The translations under genes and the position numbers were made by a program. A DNA stretch of 64,000 nucleotides from Ulota crispa. Its lineage: Eukaryota; Streptophyta; Bryopsida; Orthotrichales; Orthotrichaceae. Location: assembly GCA_963920765.1 (NCBI GenBank), contig OY987246.1, forward strand, positions 20,913,428 through 20,977,427, read 5' to 3'. This document shows, in pieces, positions 35,125 to 49,400 of the stretch. The notes under the pieces were generated by a model. The model saw only the letters and a program-made list of their open reading frames with translations, had not been told where the DNA came from and searched no databases. Every line of letters begins with the position of its first letter. The first letter of the stretch is position 1.

Positions 35125-35486
35125 TTAAGAAATGTATATGAATCAATTTTCTTGTCTAAGCTCATTTGAAAACAATAAAAAGAAGTCATGGGAAGAGGAC
35201 CCTCTCATTGTAACAAGCCATAAGCAACTGTTTTCCCATTAGAATTTGACCACCTCTTGGTGGCAATGCTCTTAGACAAATTTGCCAAGAAAAATAACCT
35301 TAGAGAAAAGGGCTAAAATTGGTAAATACTAGATTTTTGCCCATATAGTGCAAAAATCTCATCTCAAACATAAGGCTACGCTAGTCAATTTTATAAAGTT
35401 GGCCTTGTTATCATATCTAATTATCCATATTCACTATGGTGTCAGGTCATTTACATTACATTGGCAGCTGTCATGGGTTCTTTTAA

Positions 35487-36406
35487 CCCCTAAAGGACCA
35501 TTGTCCCTTCGGGGGACAAATGGGATTTTGGGCATGTACCTATGGCTAAATTGTTTTGTGATTTTCTGAAACTTTTATTGAAGGTGGGGAATTCAAAGAT
35601 CTATGTGGGAATGTAACTTTTTTTTCATTCCAACATTTATAAAAGAAGTTATGTATGAAAATCTAGAAAATGCTGCTCCCTGGGCAGCCAAAAACTTCTT
35701 TAAAAATTTCATTTTTTTCAAATAAAAATTTGAAACAGGTTTTTTAGACTTATATAGACGTGGGCAGCTTTGATTCATTCAATTATGATAGATGAGATGA
35801 AAGTTATGAGGAGTTTTTGTTTGCAGGTAGGTGTGGTTTCACTCTGAAAAAATAACTTATAAACTTCATTTTTGAATGCAAATTTATTATTTTTGCAAAA
35901 AAAAATTATTGGAAAGGGTGAAGATTGCTTGCTAGAATAATCTCACCATTGGGATTAGTGTGATTCAATTCCATTGCAAGGTTATTAACAATGTAAGATT
36001 TTGGTCAATCTCAAACCTTCTTCTATTTAATATTTTTTTTAGAATGAAAATTAAGTTTTTTTTTTTTGGTATTTTTCCAAAGATTCTCAACTCAATTCCC
36101 CACCATAAAAAAATAAACCTCAAAACTCTATGGTGCAAAAAATTTAAGTTAAAAAGGTTCAAAGTCAAATAATATAATTGTGTAAGGTGCAAAAAAGCTT
36201 GTTTTTTACACTTTAAATGCAAGTATCTTGCAATCTGTGTGGTCAAAATTTTTAAGTTTTGAATGACACATTCCTATACAAGTCTAGTACAAGATCCTAC
36301 AATTAGATATGCAAAAAGATCAATCTTCAAACTTTTTTACCTTTTGCCATAGAAGTAGCAGTTTTGAGTTGTTTTTGACAAAATAAAGGCCATGGTCCTT
36401 TAGGGG
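35487..36406. mobile_element. TTAA element copy 6 (920 bp), opposite orientation to copy 5
   Basis: CCCCTAAAGGACCATTG follows TTAA (35483-35486), and CATGGTCCTTTAGGGG precedes TTAA (36407-36410). Here the hairpin-bearing end (TTGTCCC/GGGACAA stem around 35500-35520) is on the left. Both 13-bp ends are intact, so this is one of the best preserved copies. Confidence 0.88.
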
Positions 36407-38218
36407 TTAAACTACAATTACCCTTTTGGAAAGTACTATTAAATTGAAAAGTATTGCTCAATGAATGAGTTGGAAAAAATCTACACACTTAAAAATTATA
36501 AATTTAATTTTAGCACACTTCAAAATCATAATTTGGTGATCACTACAGTTGTTCAAAGGATTCCATTACAACTATGTATAAATTACTGCACATAAGTTAA
36601 GTGGTTCAAAAAATTCAATAGCCTAAAAAGAGGCTGCCTTTCCCTCTCTTCAAGTATCATCCACAAACTTCATCATGACAATATATATATATATGTATGT
36701 ATATATATATATATATATATTTTTTTTTTTTTTAATAATATTTTTGACATGGCTGGTCCCCACATCGACATATGTGCACAAAATTGAGCCTCTCTTTCAT
36801 AAACTCTTTAACAAATTCAGCCATGTGTCCTCTCAGCTATTGATGGGTGTGGAATATTCCACAATCTTCATTTGGAAGGAGGGCAGGCATAATGAGCGCT
36901 ACTGAATGTTATGTTGTGGGGTTGGTGCGGAAAAGCTAGTAATTTCACTTTCCATAAAATTCAAGAGTTTAGAAATTTGTCAAATTCTGGGATTTTGAAT
37001 TCACATCTGAATCCATTTCTTTGTAAGGTAGGCGCACCAATAAGCGTGGAAATAAGGGTTTTGGAGTAGGCAAAAAAATTGACTAAATTTGAAAAAAATA
37101 TTGTAAGTTAGGAAGTGGAAACCAAAAATATTGGCATCAATTTCAACGTTCCAATTGTAAGCATTTGTTCACAAAGATTTTTCAAGTCCAAAATCACTGA
37201 AATTGTAAGAACCATGTGTAAGAGATGCTAAAAACAAGGCTTGTTGGTTCTTAAATAGTGAGATGGGTACTCAAAGAGTCATGCAAGTCACCCACAACCA
37301 ACACTTTGTCACTCATAACTATCACTTAATTACCCATAACCATTTGATTTATATTTGTTAGTTTCTAACAATGTCAGGCAACGCCCATGGGGACATGACG
37401 GGGATGGGTGCGCCTACCTTAAAGGAGATAAAGTTGACCAAGTACAAAAGAAGAGTAGCTAGACCGGTGCTTTTACCCGTGTTTGTAAAAATGAAGGCCC
37501 AATTTTCCATTCTAGCTCCACGTAAAATGCATGTGCAATATATCAAACTTTTCATTAAGCTTAGAGTGAGTGAAGTAAAAGTGCAAGTAATACTATTGGT
37601 AACACAATACTAAATACCATAAATAGTATAGTTCCTAGTATTTTAGATGGAAGCTCTTTGTACCAAATCCAAATGGTAGAATGTTATATTGTCATAATTT
37701 GCTTAAAATGCAATCAACAAATTTGAAATGAAGAAAGAACTTATATCTATAATTGAACACAACTAAAGCTGCATTTTCATAAAAGATCTTTTGAATGTTG
37801 ATCTTAAAAGTTGCACACTTCCATGATTGATTGAGCCAATTGTATGACCTAACTAGTAGAAGTTGCATCTGATCCATTGCTATACATTTTTTCCTAATCT
37901 CATTGAGTTATTTTTGAATTTTTGAAGTTAGAAAAGGTTTTTTGAAGATATTTTTTACTCTAAAATGTCCCTTAGAAGATTGGTTTGAAGACAAGGTGAG
38001 GGCACTTTAGGACATTCTCCTTTATAAAGAATAAAAAAACATATATACTTGCAAGAAGTTGGAAAATTTTGTTCTAAAAAAGACATACAAGACAAAGAAT
38101 GTGACTTTATCTTATTTTTAATACATTGTGAATTCATGACACGTGTAACTTTTTCAAAATAGAATTGTGCCAATAAATATAGGAAGTTGGCAACAATTGG
38201 AAAGTACAAGTATGTTAA
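36407..38218. other. Intergenic DNA with an AT/T microsatellite
   Basis: A (TA)n run followed by poly-T is at about 36686-36734. The rest is AT-rich without gene signals. Confidence 0.5.
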
Positions 38219-39126
38219 CCCCTAAAGGACCAAGCAAAGTTTTCACCACTCTTCAAAATTGCCATTTTTAGAGCATCAACCAAATTTGAAAACAAAAATA
38301 TTTTTATGCATATGTGACTATAGGATCTTGTAGAAGAATGGTTTTAGAAGATGTGGAAAAAATTTCAGAGTTTTCCACCACGTGGATTGGAAGTTAGAAT
38401 GGTTTGAATATTCAAAAACGTCTTGTGAAAAACCAGGCAGCTACCATTTAGAGGGTGAAATTCCTAAGGAAAAAAGGCCATATGGGTGGAGCTTCTCTAA
38501 ATTTCTTAATCCACCCAAGTAAAGTAAATGCCAAAAATGTTTCAAATCATTTGGAGTTGTATAACATCTGAAAAAAATTAATGAGTAAAAAGAAGTAGAG
38601 AATGATTCAAACACTAAATTGTTAATGATTTAATTTTGGAAATGAAAAATGCCAACCCCAATGGTCATAATGTTGTAATAAACAATGTTCATCTATTGGT
38701 TTGGTTTTTTTTCCAAAGTGTTGAAAATCGAGTAAAATAAAGGACTTCAAAGTTTCTTTTGGAGTAGAGGATCCATAACTGCCCGCAAACAAAAAATCCT
38801 CATAACTTTCATCTTGTTGATCCATACGGATTGATTCAAAGCTTCGTACATTCACGTAAATCTCCTAAACTAGTTTGAAATTTTTGTTTTTGAAAAATGC
38901 GATTTTTAAAAATCTGCCCAAGCTGCTCGACGAACTTAAAAAGCAACATATTAGGCCATAACTTTTTACTCATAATTCCAAATATCATGAAATTTAGTGC
39001 ATATGAAAGATAAACCTTGTTCACACAATCTATAAAAATTTCAGCCTAAAATATGAAAATCTCCAATCATAAGTATCTGCCCAAAATTGCTATGTTTCTA
39101 AAAAAGGGGGTCTGGTCCTTTAGGGG
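38219..39126. mobile_element. TTAA element copy 7 (908 bp)
   Basis: CCCCTAAAGGACCAAGC follows TTAA (38215-38218), and GGTCCTTTAGGGG precedes TTAA (39127-39130). The interior is only partly similar to the other copies, so it is a third subfamily. No coding sequence. Confidence 0.85.
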
Positions 39127-39130
39127 TTAA

Positions 39131-41400
39131 GATTATTTCATAAACATTCATTTAACCACATGAAATTAAGTGATTGTTGTTTTTGGCTTGAATTTTTATA
39201 TTAAAACTCAACTTGAACAGTGAGTGAAAAAAAAAGACATAGAAACTAAGGTAGGAGCACCCAATTGCAACATTAGCCGTTCTACAACATCTAAAATTAA
39301 ACCTAAAATAGACACTCTTGCACCCTAACAGGACACAAATGCACCCAAATTAGACACACAAGTTGACATTTGAGAATAGAAAGTGTGTAGGTGGTAGTTT
39401 TTGATTGGGTGTGACATGCTCTTTTTGTTATCGCTTTTTCAGGGGTCTAGTGTTTATAATAGGTGAATCTAGGGAGTTATCTTCAACAATTCACAACTTA
39501 TTCACACAATCTCAAAAAATTCCCAAAACAATTTTGCTTGAATTTATACCCATTTCCTAACAACCCCACGCCATTACATTCTCAAAAGACCCTCTCGATT
39601 ACCACATCTGAGCTAAGTGTCACATTTGGGTGCTTCTACCTTCATTTCAAGGCACGTTCATTACAAGACAGAATATCAATCTTTGTCATAAACTTTGTTT
39701 TGGAGATTTCACTACTTAAGAGAAAAACTAAAATTCAAATTGCTACTGTACATTGGTAAGTGTGCACTAATGATTGGTGTTTTATGGTGTCTTGTTCAAA
39801 AAATACACGCAAAAGATCCCATTGAAATATTCTTTCAATCAATGATACAATTTATAAAAAAAAGTTTACTACAACATTACAATTAAGAGCTCAACATTTC
39901 AACATCAAACAAATTCAAAAAGCACTAAAATTTTCAAAATAATTGTTGAGAAACCCTAGAAATGATATTGTATTGCCAAATTTGTGGTGTCTACATTGAA
40001 CAATGCACATAAGTTGTTTTAACAGTTAGGTTGACTTACCTTAAAAAGTTACCTCATGACTCATTGTTTGGCCACTTGGAGGCGCACACAACTTTCTGTA
40101 TATTAGGATTTCACATGGTTTACAACAATGACTTTGTTAGTTTATTGTTCTACAACTTAACTCCAAACTTTCTAAAGAATTGTTTAACCCTTAAAAATTT
40201 ATAGGGCATAATATACACTTTATCAAATAATTGACATTTGCTACCAATAAGAAGTTTGAATTTGGGATCTCAAATATCTCAGTGGGACCGCATTAATTCA
40301 TATTCCAACTCCTTTGTTGATCTCAAATATAATAAAGGTGTCAGTTTATTCCAAATATGAAAAAAAAATCTTGTAATATATTGGTCACAACAACTTGCTT
40401 ATTCATTTAAGGGACAACAATGAAAATATTGTAATACTAGTAAGTATTTGTATCATATAAAATATCACAAAACTAGAGTGGGGCAACTTAAATGCACTAC
40501 CATAGTGTGACATGGGTTTTATTTTTCATTAATTAAAAAACATTAAAATCAAAAATCCACAAAATTTCAAGAAACAAACAACAAATTTGTGAAAAATGAG
40601 TAAGCTATGACACAAAAAGCTCACTAATAATACACCAACATTAAAAGGGTTTTGAACTACACATACCTTGAACCTTTAACAATTTATTTGAAATTTGTTA
40701 CGCACCTACTTCCATTCATGGTATAAACATTATAGAAACTACACCGTTTCCACTCTTTTGTCCCTTTAAATTTGAAGGACATGATATTTTGTTCACATTG
40801 AGTATATGACAATTAGTGAAATAATCACTTGCTTACAAAATTAAAACCATCTTTATTACATGTAAATACTAGTGTGGTCAATTGGTCATGTGTTGTTGGC
40901 CTAATTTTCATCTTGATTTAATCATGTTAGCTTTCCAACAATACCAAGAACGTCACCAAAATTAAAGTAAAAATAATTTTGTAAGTTTTTAGTCCATAAC
41001 AAATTTTGAAATTCAATAACATTCTCATCATAAGCCCAAATGCCACAAAACCAAACCTGTGCAACCCTCCTTGTTGAAAGCTTTTTGACAATACCAAACA
41101 CATGATAGGGTACACACTCTTTGAAAGATCTCAATTTCACAAACATCCAAACAAATAGCCTAATTTAAGTTATTGATATAGACGAACCACTTTGGATGAA
41201 AATAACAATCGTTTCATTACTGCAAAGACAAAATCTATGTCACATAACGGTATTTACCGTACAATATACTGTATCTGGAGCCATAGATCCCAACATAAAA
41301 AAACAATCAAAAGTGAAAAAGTAAGATAAAAGGCCGCACCAAACAGATTTCCAACGGGGTAGTTGAAGAATCAAATATTTACGGCACTAACTTATCGCGC
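39131..41400. other. Intergenic DNA with dispersed repeat remnants
   Basis: 39990-40500 resembles 7990-8360, and 40985-41180 is the inverted counterpart of 18770-18990. No gene is supported. Confidence 0.5.
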
Positions 41401-43492
41401 TTTTTTACTCTCGTCATCAGTCATCACTGCAGGCACGCACTTCGAAGCGCGCGTGCTCATCTCCGAAGCCTCGCTCTCGTCTCTCTCGTCTCTCTCGTCT
41501 CTCCTGTTCGTCTCGCCACACCCAGCTCCCCTCCGTTGACGCGCTCTTCCGATTCTCTGAAAACCAAACTAAGCTTATTCAACAATTCTCACGCACAATT
41601 CTCCTCATCGTGCTTCAAAACAAGGTTCGATCAATCTGCATATTTTTCATTTCTTCACTTTCTTTCTTTCTCCAATGCTGTAATTTCTTGGCCTTGAAAT
41701 ATTTAATCTCTGTAGGAGTGACCTATCATGAGGTGTTTTAATTGCGATGAGGACGACGCTGGTGTGCTAAAGCATGTTTTCTGAAGTTAATTTACGTGTA
41801 ATTTAATTGTAGCAGTTTTACTTGCAGCAACAATTATTCAACAATTTTTATGCACAACTCTCCTCATTGTGCTTCAAAACAAGGTTTGATTGGTCTGGAT
41901 AACATATCTTTCATTTCTTTACTTTTTTCTCTTTTCTTTCTTTCTTTCTCCAATGCTGTAATTTCTTGGCCTCGAAATATTTGATCTGTGTAAAGAAATT
42001 TGCACAAAAGAGTGACCTATGATGAGGTTTCTTAATCGCGCTGACTTTGACGCTGCTGTGCGAGTGTAGGTTTTCTTGATTTAGTTCACTTGTATTCCAA
42101 TTGTAGTTTACCAGCAGTTTACTATTAGTTTTACTATTAGTTGACTAACAGTTTTCTTGTGGTTTCTTTGTGGTTAGGCCAGATTTTGCAATGCATGCTA
42201 ATTGCTCTTGTTTTTGCCGCTGCGGATGCTTCATAGTAAAGGAACAAGCTTCATCAGGAGTGAGTTGAGAGTGTGAGGTTTAATTTGCTTCTTTTTTCAT
42301 TAATTCTGCGTGATTGTGCCGTCATTGCTCGTTGAAGTTTCCGTGGCGATAGGACGACCGTGCTCATTGTGTTGTACACGAAGTATTGAGTTCGATGTGA
42401 GTCTTGAACGTTTTGGTTTAACTTTCTTGAAATCTTTCTCGTTCGATGATAGCGAGGCTACTCAAGTTGTACGCTGGTTGATTACGAGCTACGCCAGGGG
42501 TTTAGAGTGGTGTCGTGATTGACCTAATCCTCATACTTAACGAGCATTGTGTATGCCGTAAATAGTTTCTTCTCTATGCATTTCAGTTGTTTTCAGGGAA
42601 TAACAGAAAGAAGCTATCTCGGTTTAGTAATCGTCGAACAGGATTTGGATTGGAGAGACGGAGTTTACAAGGTCTTAGAGTTGATATGACTGTGAACATT
42701 CATGAGCATTGCGTGGACGTCTTCTTAAGCTTTTAGTTGAAGCAAGGCAAAAAGATACCGATAATTGAGTATTTTCTTGGTGTGTGCTGTAGATTGTTAC
42801 AACGGGAGTTGTGTACCTTTGCGCTTATGCGATGTTACTTCCTTCAGAGTCGGCAACTTGAGGAATCCCTTTGAAGTCGAGGTGAGTGAGATGCTACCAA
42901 TTTCTTCTCTTTTGAGTTTTTTTTTTAATTTTTTTTATTTGCATCTATTAACGAATTAGCATGTCTATGTTAAGCTTGTCCATTGTTCGTACTTGCTACT
43001 CTGTGCCGAATTAATTAACTCTTTAACGTCTGGTCGACCACTTTCTGGTCGAACTTGCCACTCACTTTTTCATTTGTAGGCAAAGTGATACATTGAATTT
43101 GGATATGGACCAAAGAGGACGGTTGTGGAGAATTGGGAACCAAATGAATTGGGACAAGAATCAGAACAATTTGTGTTGACACGCAATTATTGTAGGATTG
43201 AAAAAATAACGCAATTTTGGCTATAAATACAACAATCAATGTGGAAAGATGCTCATAAACACGCGTCATTCCAAGCATGCATGCCACTTCCATTGTCACA
43301 GACAGATCTTTGGAACGCGTTAATTTTCTCTAGTTATTTCTCTTTATTTCCTACTACCAAAAAATGCTTTGCCCGCTCCCAAAATCGACCACGGTCCTTA
43401 ATGGGTTAAATAATGAATGCATTATGCTCCATGAAGTTTGGCTGGCTGAGGTGATTAGGTTAGGTTAAAAGTAGTTTACGAAGGCATAGCCG
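41401..43492 (+). promoter_or_regulatory. Promoter and 5' untranslated region of the GMI1/SMCHD1-like gene
   Basis: Base composition changes from AT-rich to mixed near 41400. A (CTCTCGT)n microsatellite lies at 41471-41502. From 41575 a roughly 259-bp unit is present twice in tandem (41575-41833 and 41834-about 42095), each beginning TTATTCAACAATT and containing TCCAATGCTGTAATTTCTTGG and a GTGACCTAT.ATGAGG block. Pyrimidine-rich stretches and possible GT/AG borders suggest 5'-UTR introns. A 387-bp TTAA-flanked element (43019-43405) ends about 90 bp before the first ATG. The transcription start is not placed. Confidence 0.5.
43019..43405. mobile_element. Short TTAA-flanked element (387 bp) just upstream of the GMI1-like start
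   Basis: TTAA occurs at 43015-43018 and 43406-43409. The left end CTCTTTAACGTCTGGTCG and the complement of the right end CCCATTAAGGACCGTGGTCG are alignable with a few mismatches. The right end resembles the family terminus (GGTCC-TTA-GGG). The interior is unlike the 0.9-kb copies. It is a diverged or independent TTAA element. Confidence 0.5.
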
Positions 43493-46400
43493 ATGACGAG
43501 ATTTCAGCATGGTTTAAAGTTTGAGAGTTTATGGCAGATCGTTCGTGTTGAGATGGAGAGCTCTGAAGTGGCAGAGAGCAGGGGAGCCGAATCATCTGCA
43601 GGTGTGCGAATTTTTAAGAGGAGGCGGGAGCCGGCATCAGATGCGGACCTTTTGGCGTCGAGTCCGAGTTCTTGTGTCATCCCTGTTTCGAAGAAGCGGA
43701 GCCTTTTCAAGGATCCGGCTACCCCGGCTTGGAGAGTTATTTCCGTGTTGTTACCAAACAACACGAAACTAACTCTTCCGAATGCACAAGTGTCTCGAGT
43801 AGTTTCTATCGAAGATTTTATAAATTGCATCCGAATCGAGGCAGAGAAGGGGGTTGAGAAGGGGGTCGTCCATGGAGCGAAGAAGAGGAAGAGGGACGTG
43901 CGCTGGGGAGAGCACGTTTACCTTGAGGACTCCCATGGCTACCATATTGGAGATGTTGCCTCTCTGAAGAAGATTCTTCATCAAACTTCTGTCACTATAC
44001 TCGTCCAGGTATGCATCTTCTTGCATTGTACTGTGCAGAGCTCAGTGCAATCATTCCTAATTGACATCTTTAACTTTTATCATATTTTATGTTAATATTG
44101 TATTCAGATTTTTAAACTTTTTTGTAAGAAAAGCAAAGAAGATACTAATGCAACAAAAATTGCATTGTGTGAGTACCATTTGCTATTCTTGTAAGAGTTG
44201 AAAGTTTTATTGGTAAAGAATTTAGATTTTAAAATAGTTTTGATGTTGAGGTTATCTACATTCTCAAAATCGATTTATACCCATTTTGCAAGGTTTTAGA
44301 GTGTCATGTTTTGGTAGGTAAAGCAATTGGGTGTGATTATCTCACTTAAGTAATGATTGGAGACGTGAGATTTGGAAACACCCGTCATAAAAAGGATTTG
44401 AAGGTTTCGTGTCTGCTTTATAACTTTGACCTGCTGTGTTGCGTGTTTTGGTGTAAACAGGATGGAGAATCCGATACAAAACACTTTCATGAGGTAGATT
44501 GCTCACCTCCCTATTGGATGCGATGGTTTTTCAATCTGGGTCGCTCATATGCAAAATTGATGAATTTTGTGATCACTTGTTGCGTGTTTTCAAAATGGAC
44601 TGAGATGTAACTGATTGTTGCAGCTGGATATTACTCCAGAGCCTAAAATGCTTGGACGACTTCCACAGGGTTACAATGTTGAAACAGCACTTGCTGATGA
44701 AGTGGTATGATCTTAACCCGTTAATCATCAAGAAGCTAAACTCGGATCTCATAGTATTTCAGTACTTTTGAGTAAATCCTGTACGGGGACTTTCTTCTGT
44801 CCAACTTCATATAATTTTTGACGAAAACATGTAGAGCTCTTTACTGATTCTGGCGATACACAATTTGGTCTCATGCTCTACATTTTTTCCATAATATGGA
44901 CAATCGAATCGGTCATTCGTAAAACCATGAATTCTTGGTCGTCCAGGTGGCAGTCAGTTCATTTTTTATAGACTTTAAGCTCCTGCTGGTATATTGCCTT
45001 GGTTGTTCCTTTTAGGTGGCCTCGTTGATTACTTTCGTTGCGTGAAATTGACTCGCAATGTGCGTGTAGGACAATGCACTTCAAGCGGTATGGAGTGTAA
45101 CCGGGCGGAGGCGGTTGATAAGGTAGGAAGATACAAAGTATTTAGAAAAGGCTTTTTTCTATTGAAAGAAAGTGGAATTTGGCTAAATGTGGACTAGAAC
45201 GTGTTCATGTTGAGGAAAGAAACTTGCTATTATTGACCCTACATTTGCTTTTGTACTTATAGCGTGAATATTCAGTCCGAGAAAATTAGCATCTTCGACA
45301 CTGGTTCGGGGATGGATGCAGATTCGATCAAGTACTGGTAGGCCCTCTTTGTCCTCAACTTAGAGTTTTGCGTGAGGTTAATATCTGCTTTCTACTTTTG
45401 CTTTAGTTCTTATTTCTCTATTACTTTCACGACAATGTGGACGTCAGGGGCAAGCCTGGAGGCTCCACTCATCGGGATGTGCACATGCAGGCCATCGGCG
45501 GAACACCTCCTTTTCTCAAGGTAACTCGTCAATGACGAAGAAGCTTGAACAAAATGCTTATCTGATAATTTAAAATGTTGTGCAAGATCATTCGTAGTAC
45601 AGATGTTTTAATGATAGCGATTTTGGATGTAGGATATTGTTGTTAAACTATCACGTTGTGATGAGCTCATTTCATATTGCAGCCTTTTCTCGGAAAATAT
45701 GGAGCTGGAGGTGTAGCAGCAGCACTCCACTTGGGCAGGTTAGCTTTCTCCTATGTATTTGCTGTTTGTACCTTCGTTGGTACTTTGTTCTGGCAGGTGA
45801 TTAGTTTATTAAGGTTTGGGGTACTTCAGGACTTCGTTAAATCGTTTGTGTTTTTTGCATGTAAGCGTTGTTGTGTACTAGCGAGGCTTTTGTTGAAACA
45901 AGCACTGACCTTATTTCTTCATATCATTTGGGTGGAGGGTAGTTTTGTAACTGTATCTTCAAAGACAAGGGAGTCGAAGAAAGTTGTGACGCTGGATTTG
46001 TCAAAGGAAGATTTGGACAAGCGTTGGCAAACCAACAGAGATCATTGGCTGGTAATTGAGTTGGTTGGGTTAATGCATGCTTGTATTAAAGTGACGGTGT
46101 ATTCTTCTAGAGAGGATGATTCTTCTGGTTTTTCGTCAATCCGTCGTTTCTCAGTTTGTGGTTCGTTAGCCTCACATTTAATCGGAGCTTTGATGTTCTT
46201 ATAACGGAGTTACATAGTTTTGAGATTGAAGCCGGCGTACCATTGTTGCTACTAATCTTTAAATCATCAATAATGAGGAGCTGACAGCATGCACAAATAT
46301 GGTACTTTTTGCATTGAATTGGGGTGTCCAAAGATTTTGCATACATTTGGTAGATGGTATATTGATTGTAGAATGCTTGTGTCACTAGCACAAAGACTAA

Positions 46401-49400
46401 AAACACGCTTATTCCTTTGCAAGGAAGCTTTTTGGTTTTTTTTAGAGGGACAGAGGGAGTATTTCAATAAAACATTTGTTAAATTGTAAACACAGACTGA
46501 TTGACTAGGCGCCTAAATATCCGGTTGTTTCTGTGCTTGTTTTAAGGAATGGGTGGTGATTGTTAAGGAGCGAATGAAGGCTTGTCTTCTCTAGTCTTGC
46601 ATTTGAGCCTGTCAAATTTCTTATGAATCTCAATTGCATTGTTTTTTGTTTTATTATTATGCAGACTCCGGGTCAATTTCGAGATATGACAGCTGACGAG
46701 AAGAAACGAGCACCTGGTGGCAGCTTTACTTGTGTTGAGATCTCGAAACTGAAGCGGCAATATAACAATTTGGAGAAAGATATTTTAAAGACAAGATGCC
46801 TACTGGCTGACATCTACTACGATTATATTCAAGTATGCTGCATTTAGTATTTATGCCTTATTTTCTTGATTTTTTTGGTTGTTTTCTTAGTTGATTGAAA
46901 CAATCCTGTTGAGATTTTTGGTTGAACTCAAGTAAGTTTGGTGGTGCTCACGTGTGTGATGTTGCTTTCTGTGACTCAAGTCGGAGGAGTTTGGCGTCGC
47001 AAACAGGGTCTTGAAGTATCCCATTGAGTTTGAGGTGAACGGCAAAAATCTGGCCGAAATTCAGAAATGTGAAACGGTCACGTTGCTGCAGCACAGATGC
47101 AACGGGCCACCATTTGTCATCGAACTTGCCTTCTCAGGCCCAATAGAAGGTACAACTCTGGCCTCATTTATAAATCCAAACCAATTCTAAAGCATTGCAG
47201 CGACACTTGTCATCAAGTTTTCAATTGTCTGAACTACTGCTCGATTCTTCTTTTGAGCGTCTACAGAAGAGCTACCCAAATGGTTGCTTTTCCTTGGATG
47301 CAGATCCTGACGATGCAGAAAGAACACGATTGCGGAACAAATCTCTAGCACATGCTCGACTAACCTGCCATTATTTCCCTAATTTAAAGGTAACATCTCT
47401 TCCTATTTGTACCAAGTGTTCACCATATTGGAATTATTAGATAGTTTGTTGGATTTTTGTTCTTTTTTCAACGTGGTTATAAAGATCAAACGTTCATTTC
47501 GACAGGGGAAAGAGATGCTAGATTCTGCTATTGAGGAGTTAATGCATTTGGGTATATGTAAAAAGAGTTTCGAAGACTTTCCTCGAGTCGTTGTTCGTTG
47601 GCTTGGTCGACTTCTCCCTGAGAACCAATGGGTATACTCCTTCAATTCAATTTAAGAATTTAAGAACGGTGATGTTATCAATATTTCAATTTTCAAACAT
47701 ACGTGACTTCCAGCTTTTAATGCCGTTGACAATATTGTATGTTTTCTAGGATTTACTTCCCTTCATGAAATTAATCGGGAGGAAAGAATCTGAAGAAGAG
47801 TGGAAACGCCATTGGACTAAACGAGTGAGAACAACTATCGGTAAGTATTTTCATGACTTCCTCTCACTTTGTATTTGCTTAACACCAGTTTATGCTGCGT
47901 TTGGTGTAATCAGGATTGTTACTTACAAATTTGTGTGTGATATACAGAATTAGATGCAGGATTCCACCCTACGCAAAGTAAGACTCAATTAGAACGAGAT
48001 CATCCGTTTACAGTGGCACTGCAGAAGTTGGGAGACCCAAACGAGATTAAGAAATCATCTGCTGCTGGTAATGTATTTTTTTTGTTTCATCATTATACTT
48101 GATAATTGAGTTGATTTGCTCATGAAGTTGTGTTTGTTCTAATAAGTGTGTGTTACTGTTTGTAATTTGAACAGATACCGAGGTTGTGATTAAATTGGGA
48201 GGGAGGATTATTAATTCGAAGGAGTTAATTAATGAATACGTGATATGGTTGAAAAATACACACAATGCTTATGATGAAGAGGTTGTGCTGTTGGATAACA
48301 ATCCCACTTTTATTTGCGACCAGCCAAACATTTACGAAGTTTTAGGGCTGACCACGGACAACAAATTTCAGTGTGAGCACACTTACTCATGTAATTACAT
48401 TCTTAAAATGCATTAGCGTGAGCACAAAATTGAAAATGCCTGTATTTCTTTTTAAGCAAATTTACAATCCGTGCATTTTGTTGTTGAGCAGGGGCTGTTG
48501 TATTCTATAAACACATGAGTGATGGCCAAGGGGAGTGGAAAGTGAACAACTCGACGCCACTTCATGTTAAGATTCCGAAGGCAGCAAGTCACACATCTTC
48601 CGATTTGTATGCAACGGTTGAGTGGTTCTATTGTCTAGGCGCTGACAAAGATGAGCATGGTATGATGCCTTTTAAATCATATGCTTCTTTTTGTGACAGT
48701 TATGCGGTTAAGGATTAATCTCTCCTGTCCTTTCTTTCATTAGGCAAAGTTTTTCTTAATGCAATTTTTCTGTTGACACAGGAGAAATCAAAATGGTAGT
48801 AAGACCAATCGATGTCCCGCAGAGCGAGGGAAGCGAGATGAAGAAGCTTAAGGATGAGAGATTAGTTTTTGTTCTCAAAAAAAGTAAAGCATTATCTTGG
48901 ACGCTTCCCAAAAACTCAAAGGTAATTTTTCAAGAGATTTATATTAACTCGTTTTTATCATGATCGCATTGTGTACACCCTGATTGTGATTTTCATTTCC
49001 GTTTTGTACTTGAACAAACACAAGAACTGATCTCTGAGACTTTGAACACAGCTCGTACGCTTGTCACCACAAGAGTGGTCGAAAAAGGAAGAGGAGCTTG
49101 CAAATAAGGCTCCGTCTCATATCGAGGTTTTAAACGCAGCAGACAGCAAAGCATTAAACTGTGACCAGGTCTGCTAATTTCAATGGTATTTTATAATGTG
49201 TCTTATAAGTTGCATGTATAATCTTCCCTTTGTTGTTGGTTTTCTTGATTTTGAGGATTCAGCATCGTTTTGTACGAGTGTTTGCTTACAATGAAGCCTC
49301 CTTTCCTGACCTTGTTTTAATGCCTTTTCAGACACTTCCCTCCAAGTTGACTGCTGGCTCTGGACTTCCGGAATTCTTAGTCGTAGTTCGGCCGAAAAAG

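Noticed and set aside
43015..43299. 94-codon minus-strand frame inside the 387-bp TTAA element
   Set aside because: No resemblance to a transposase; most likely chance.
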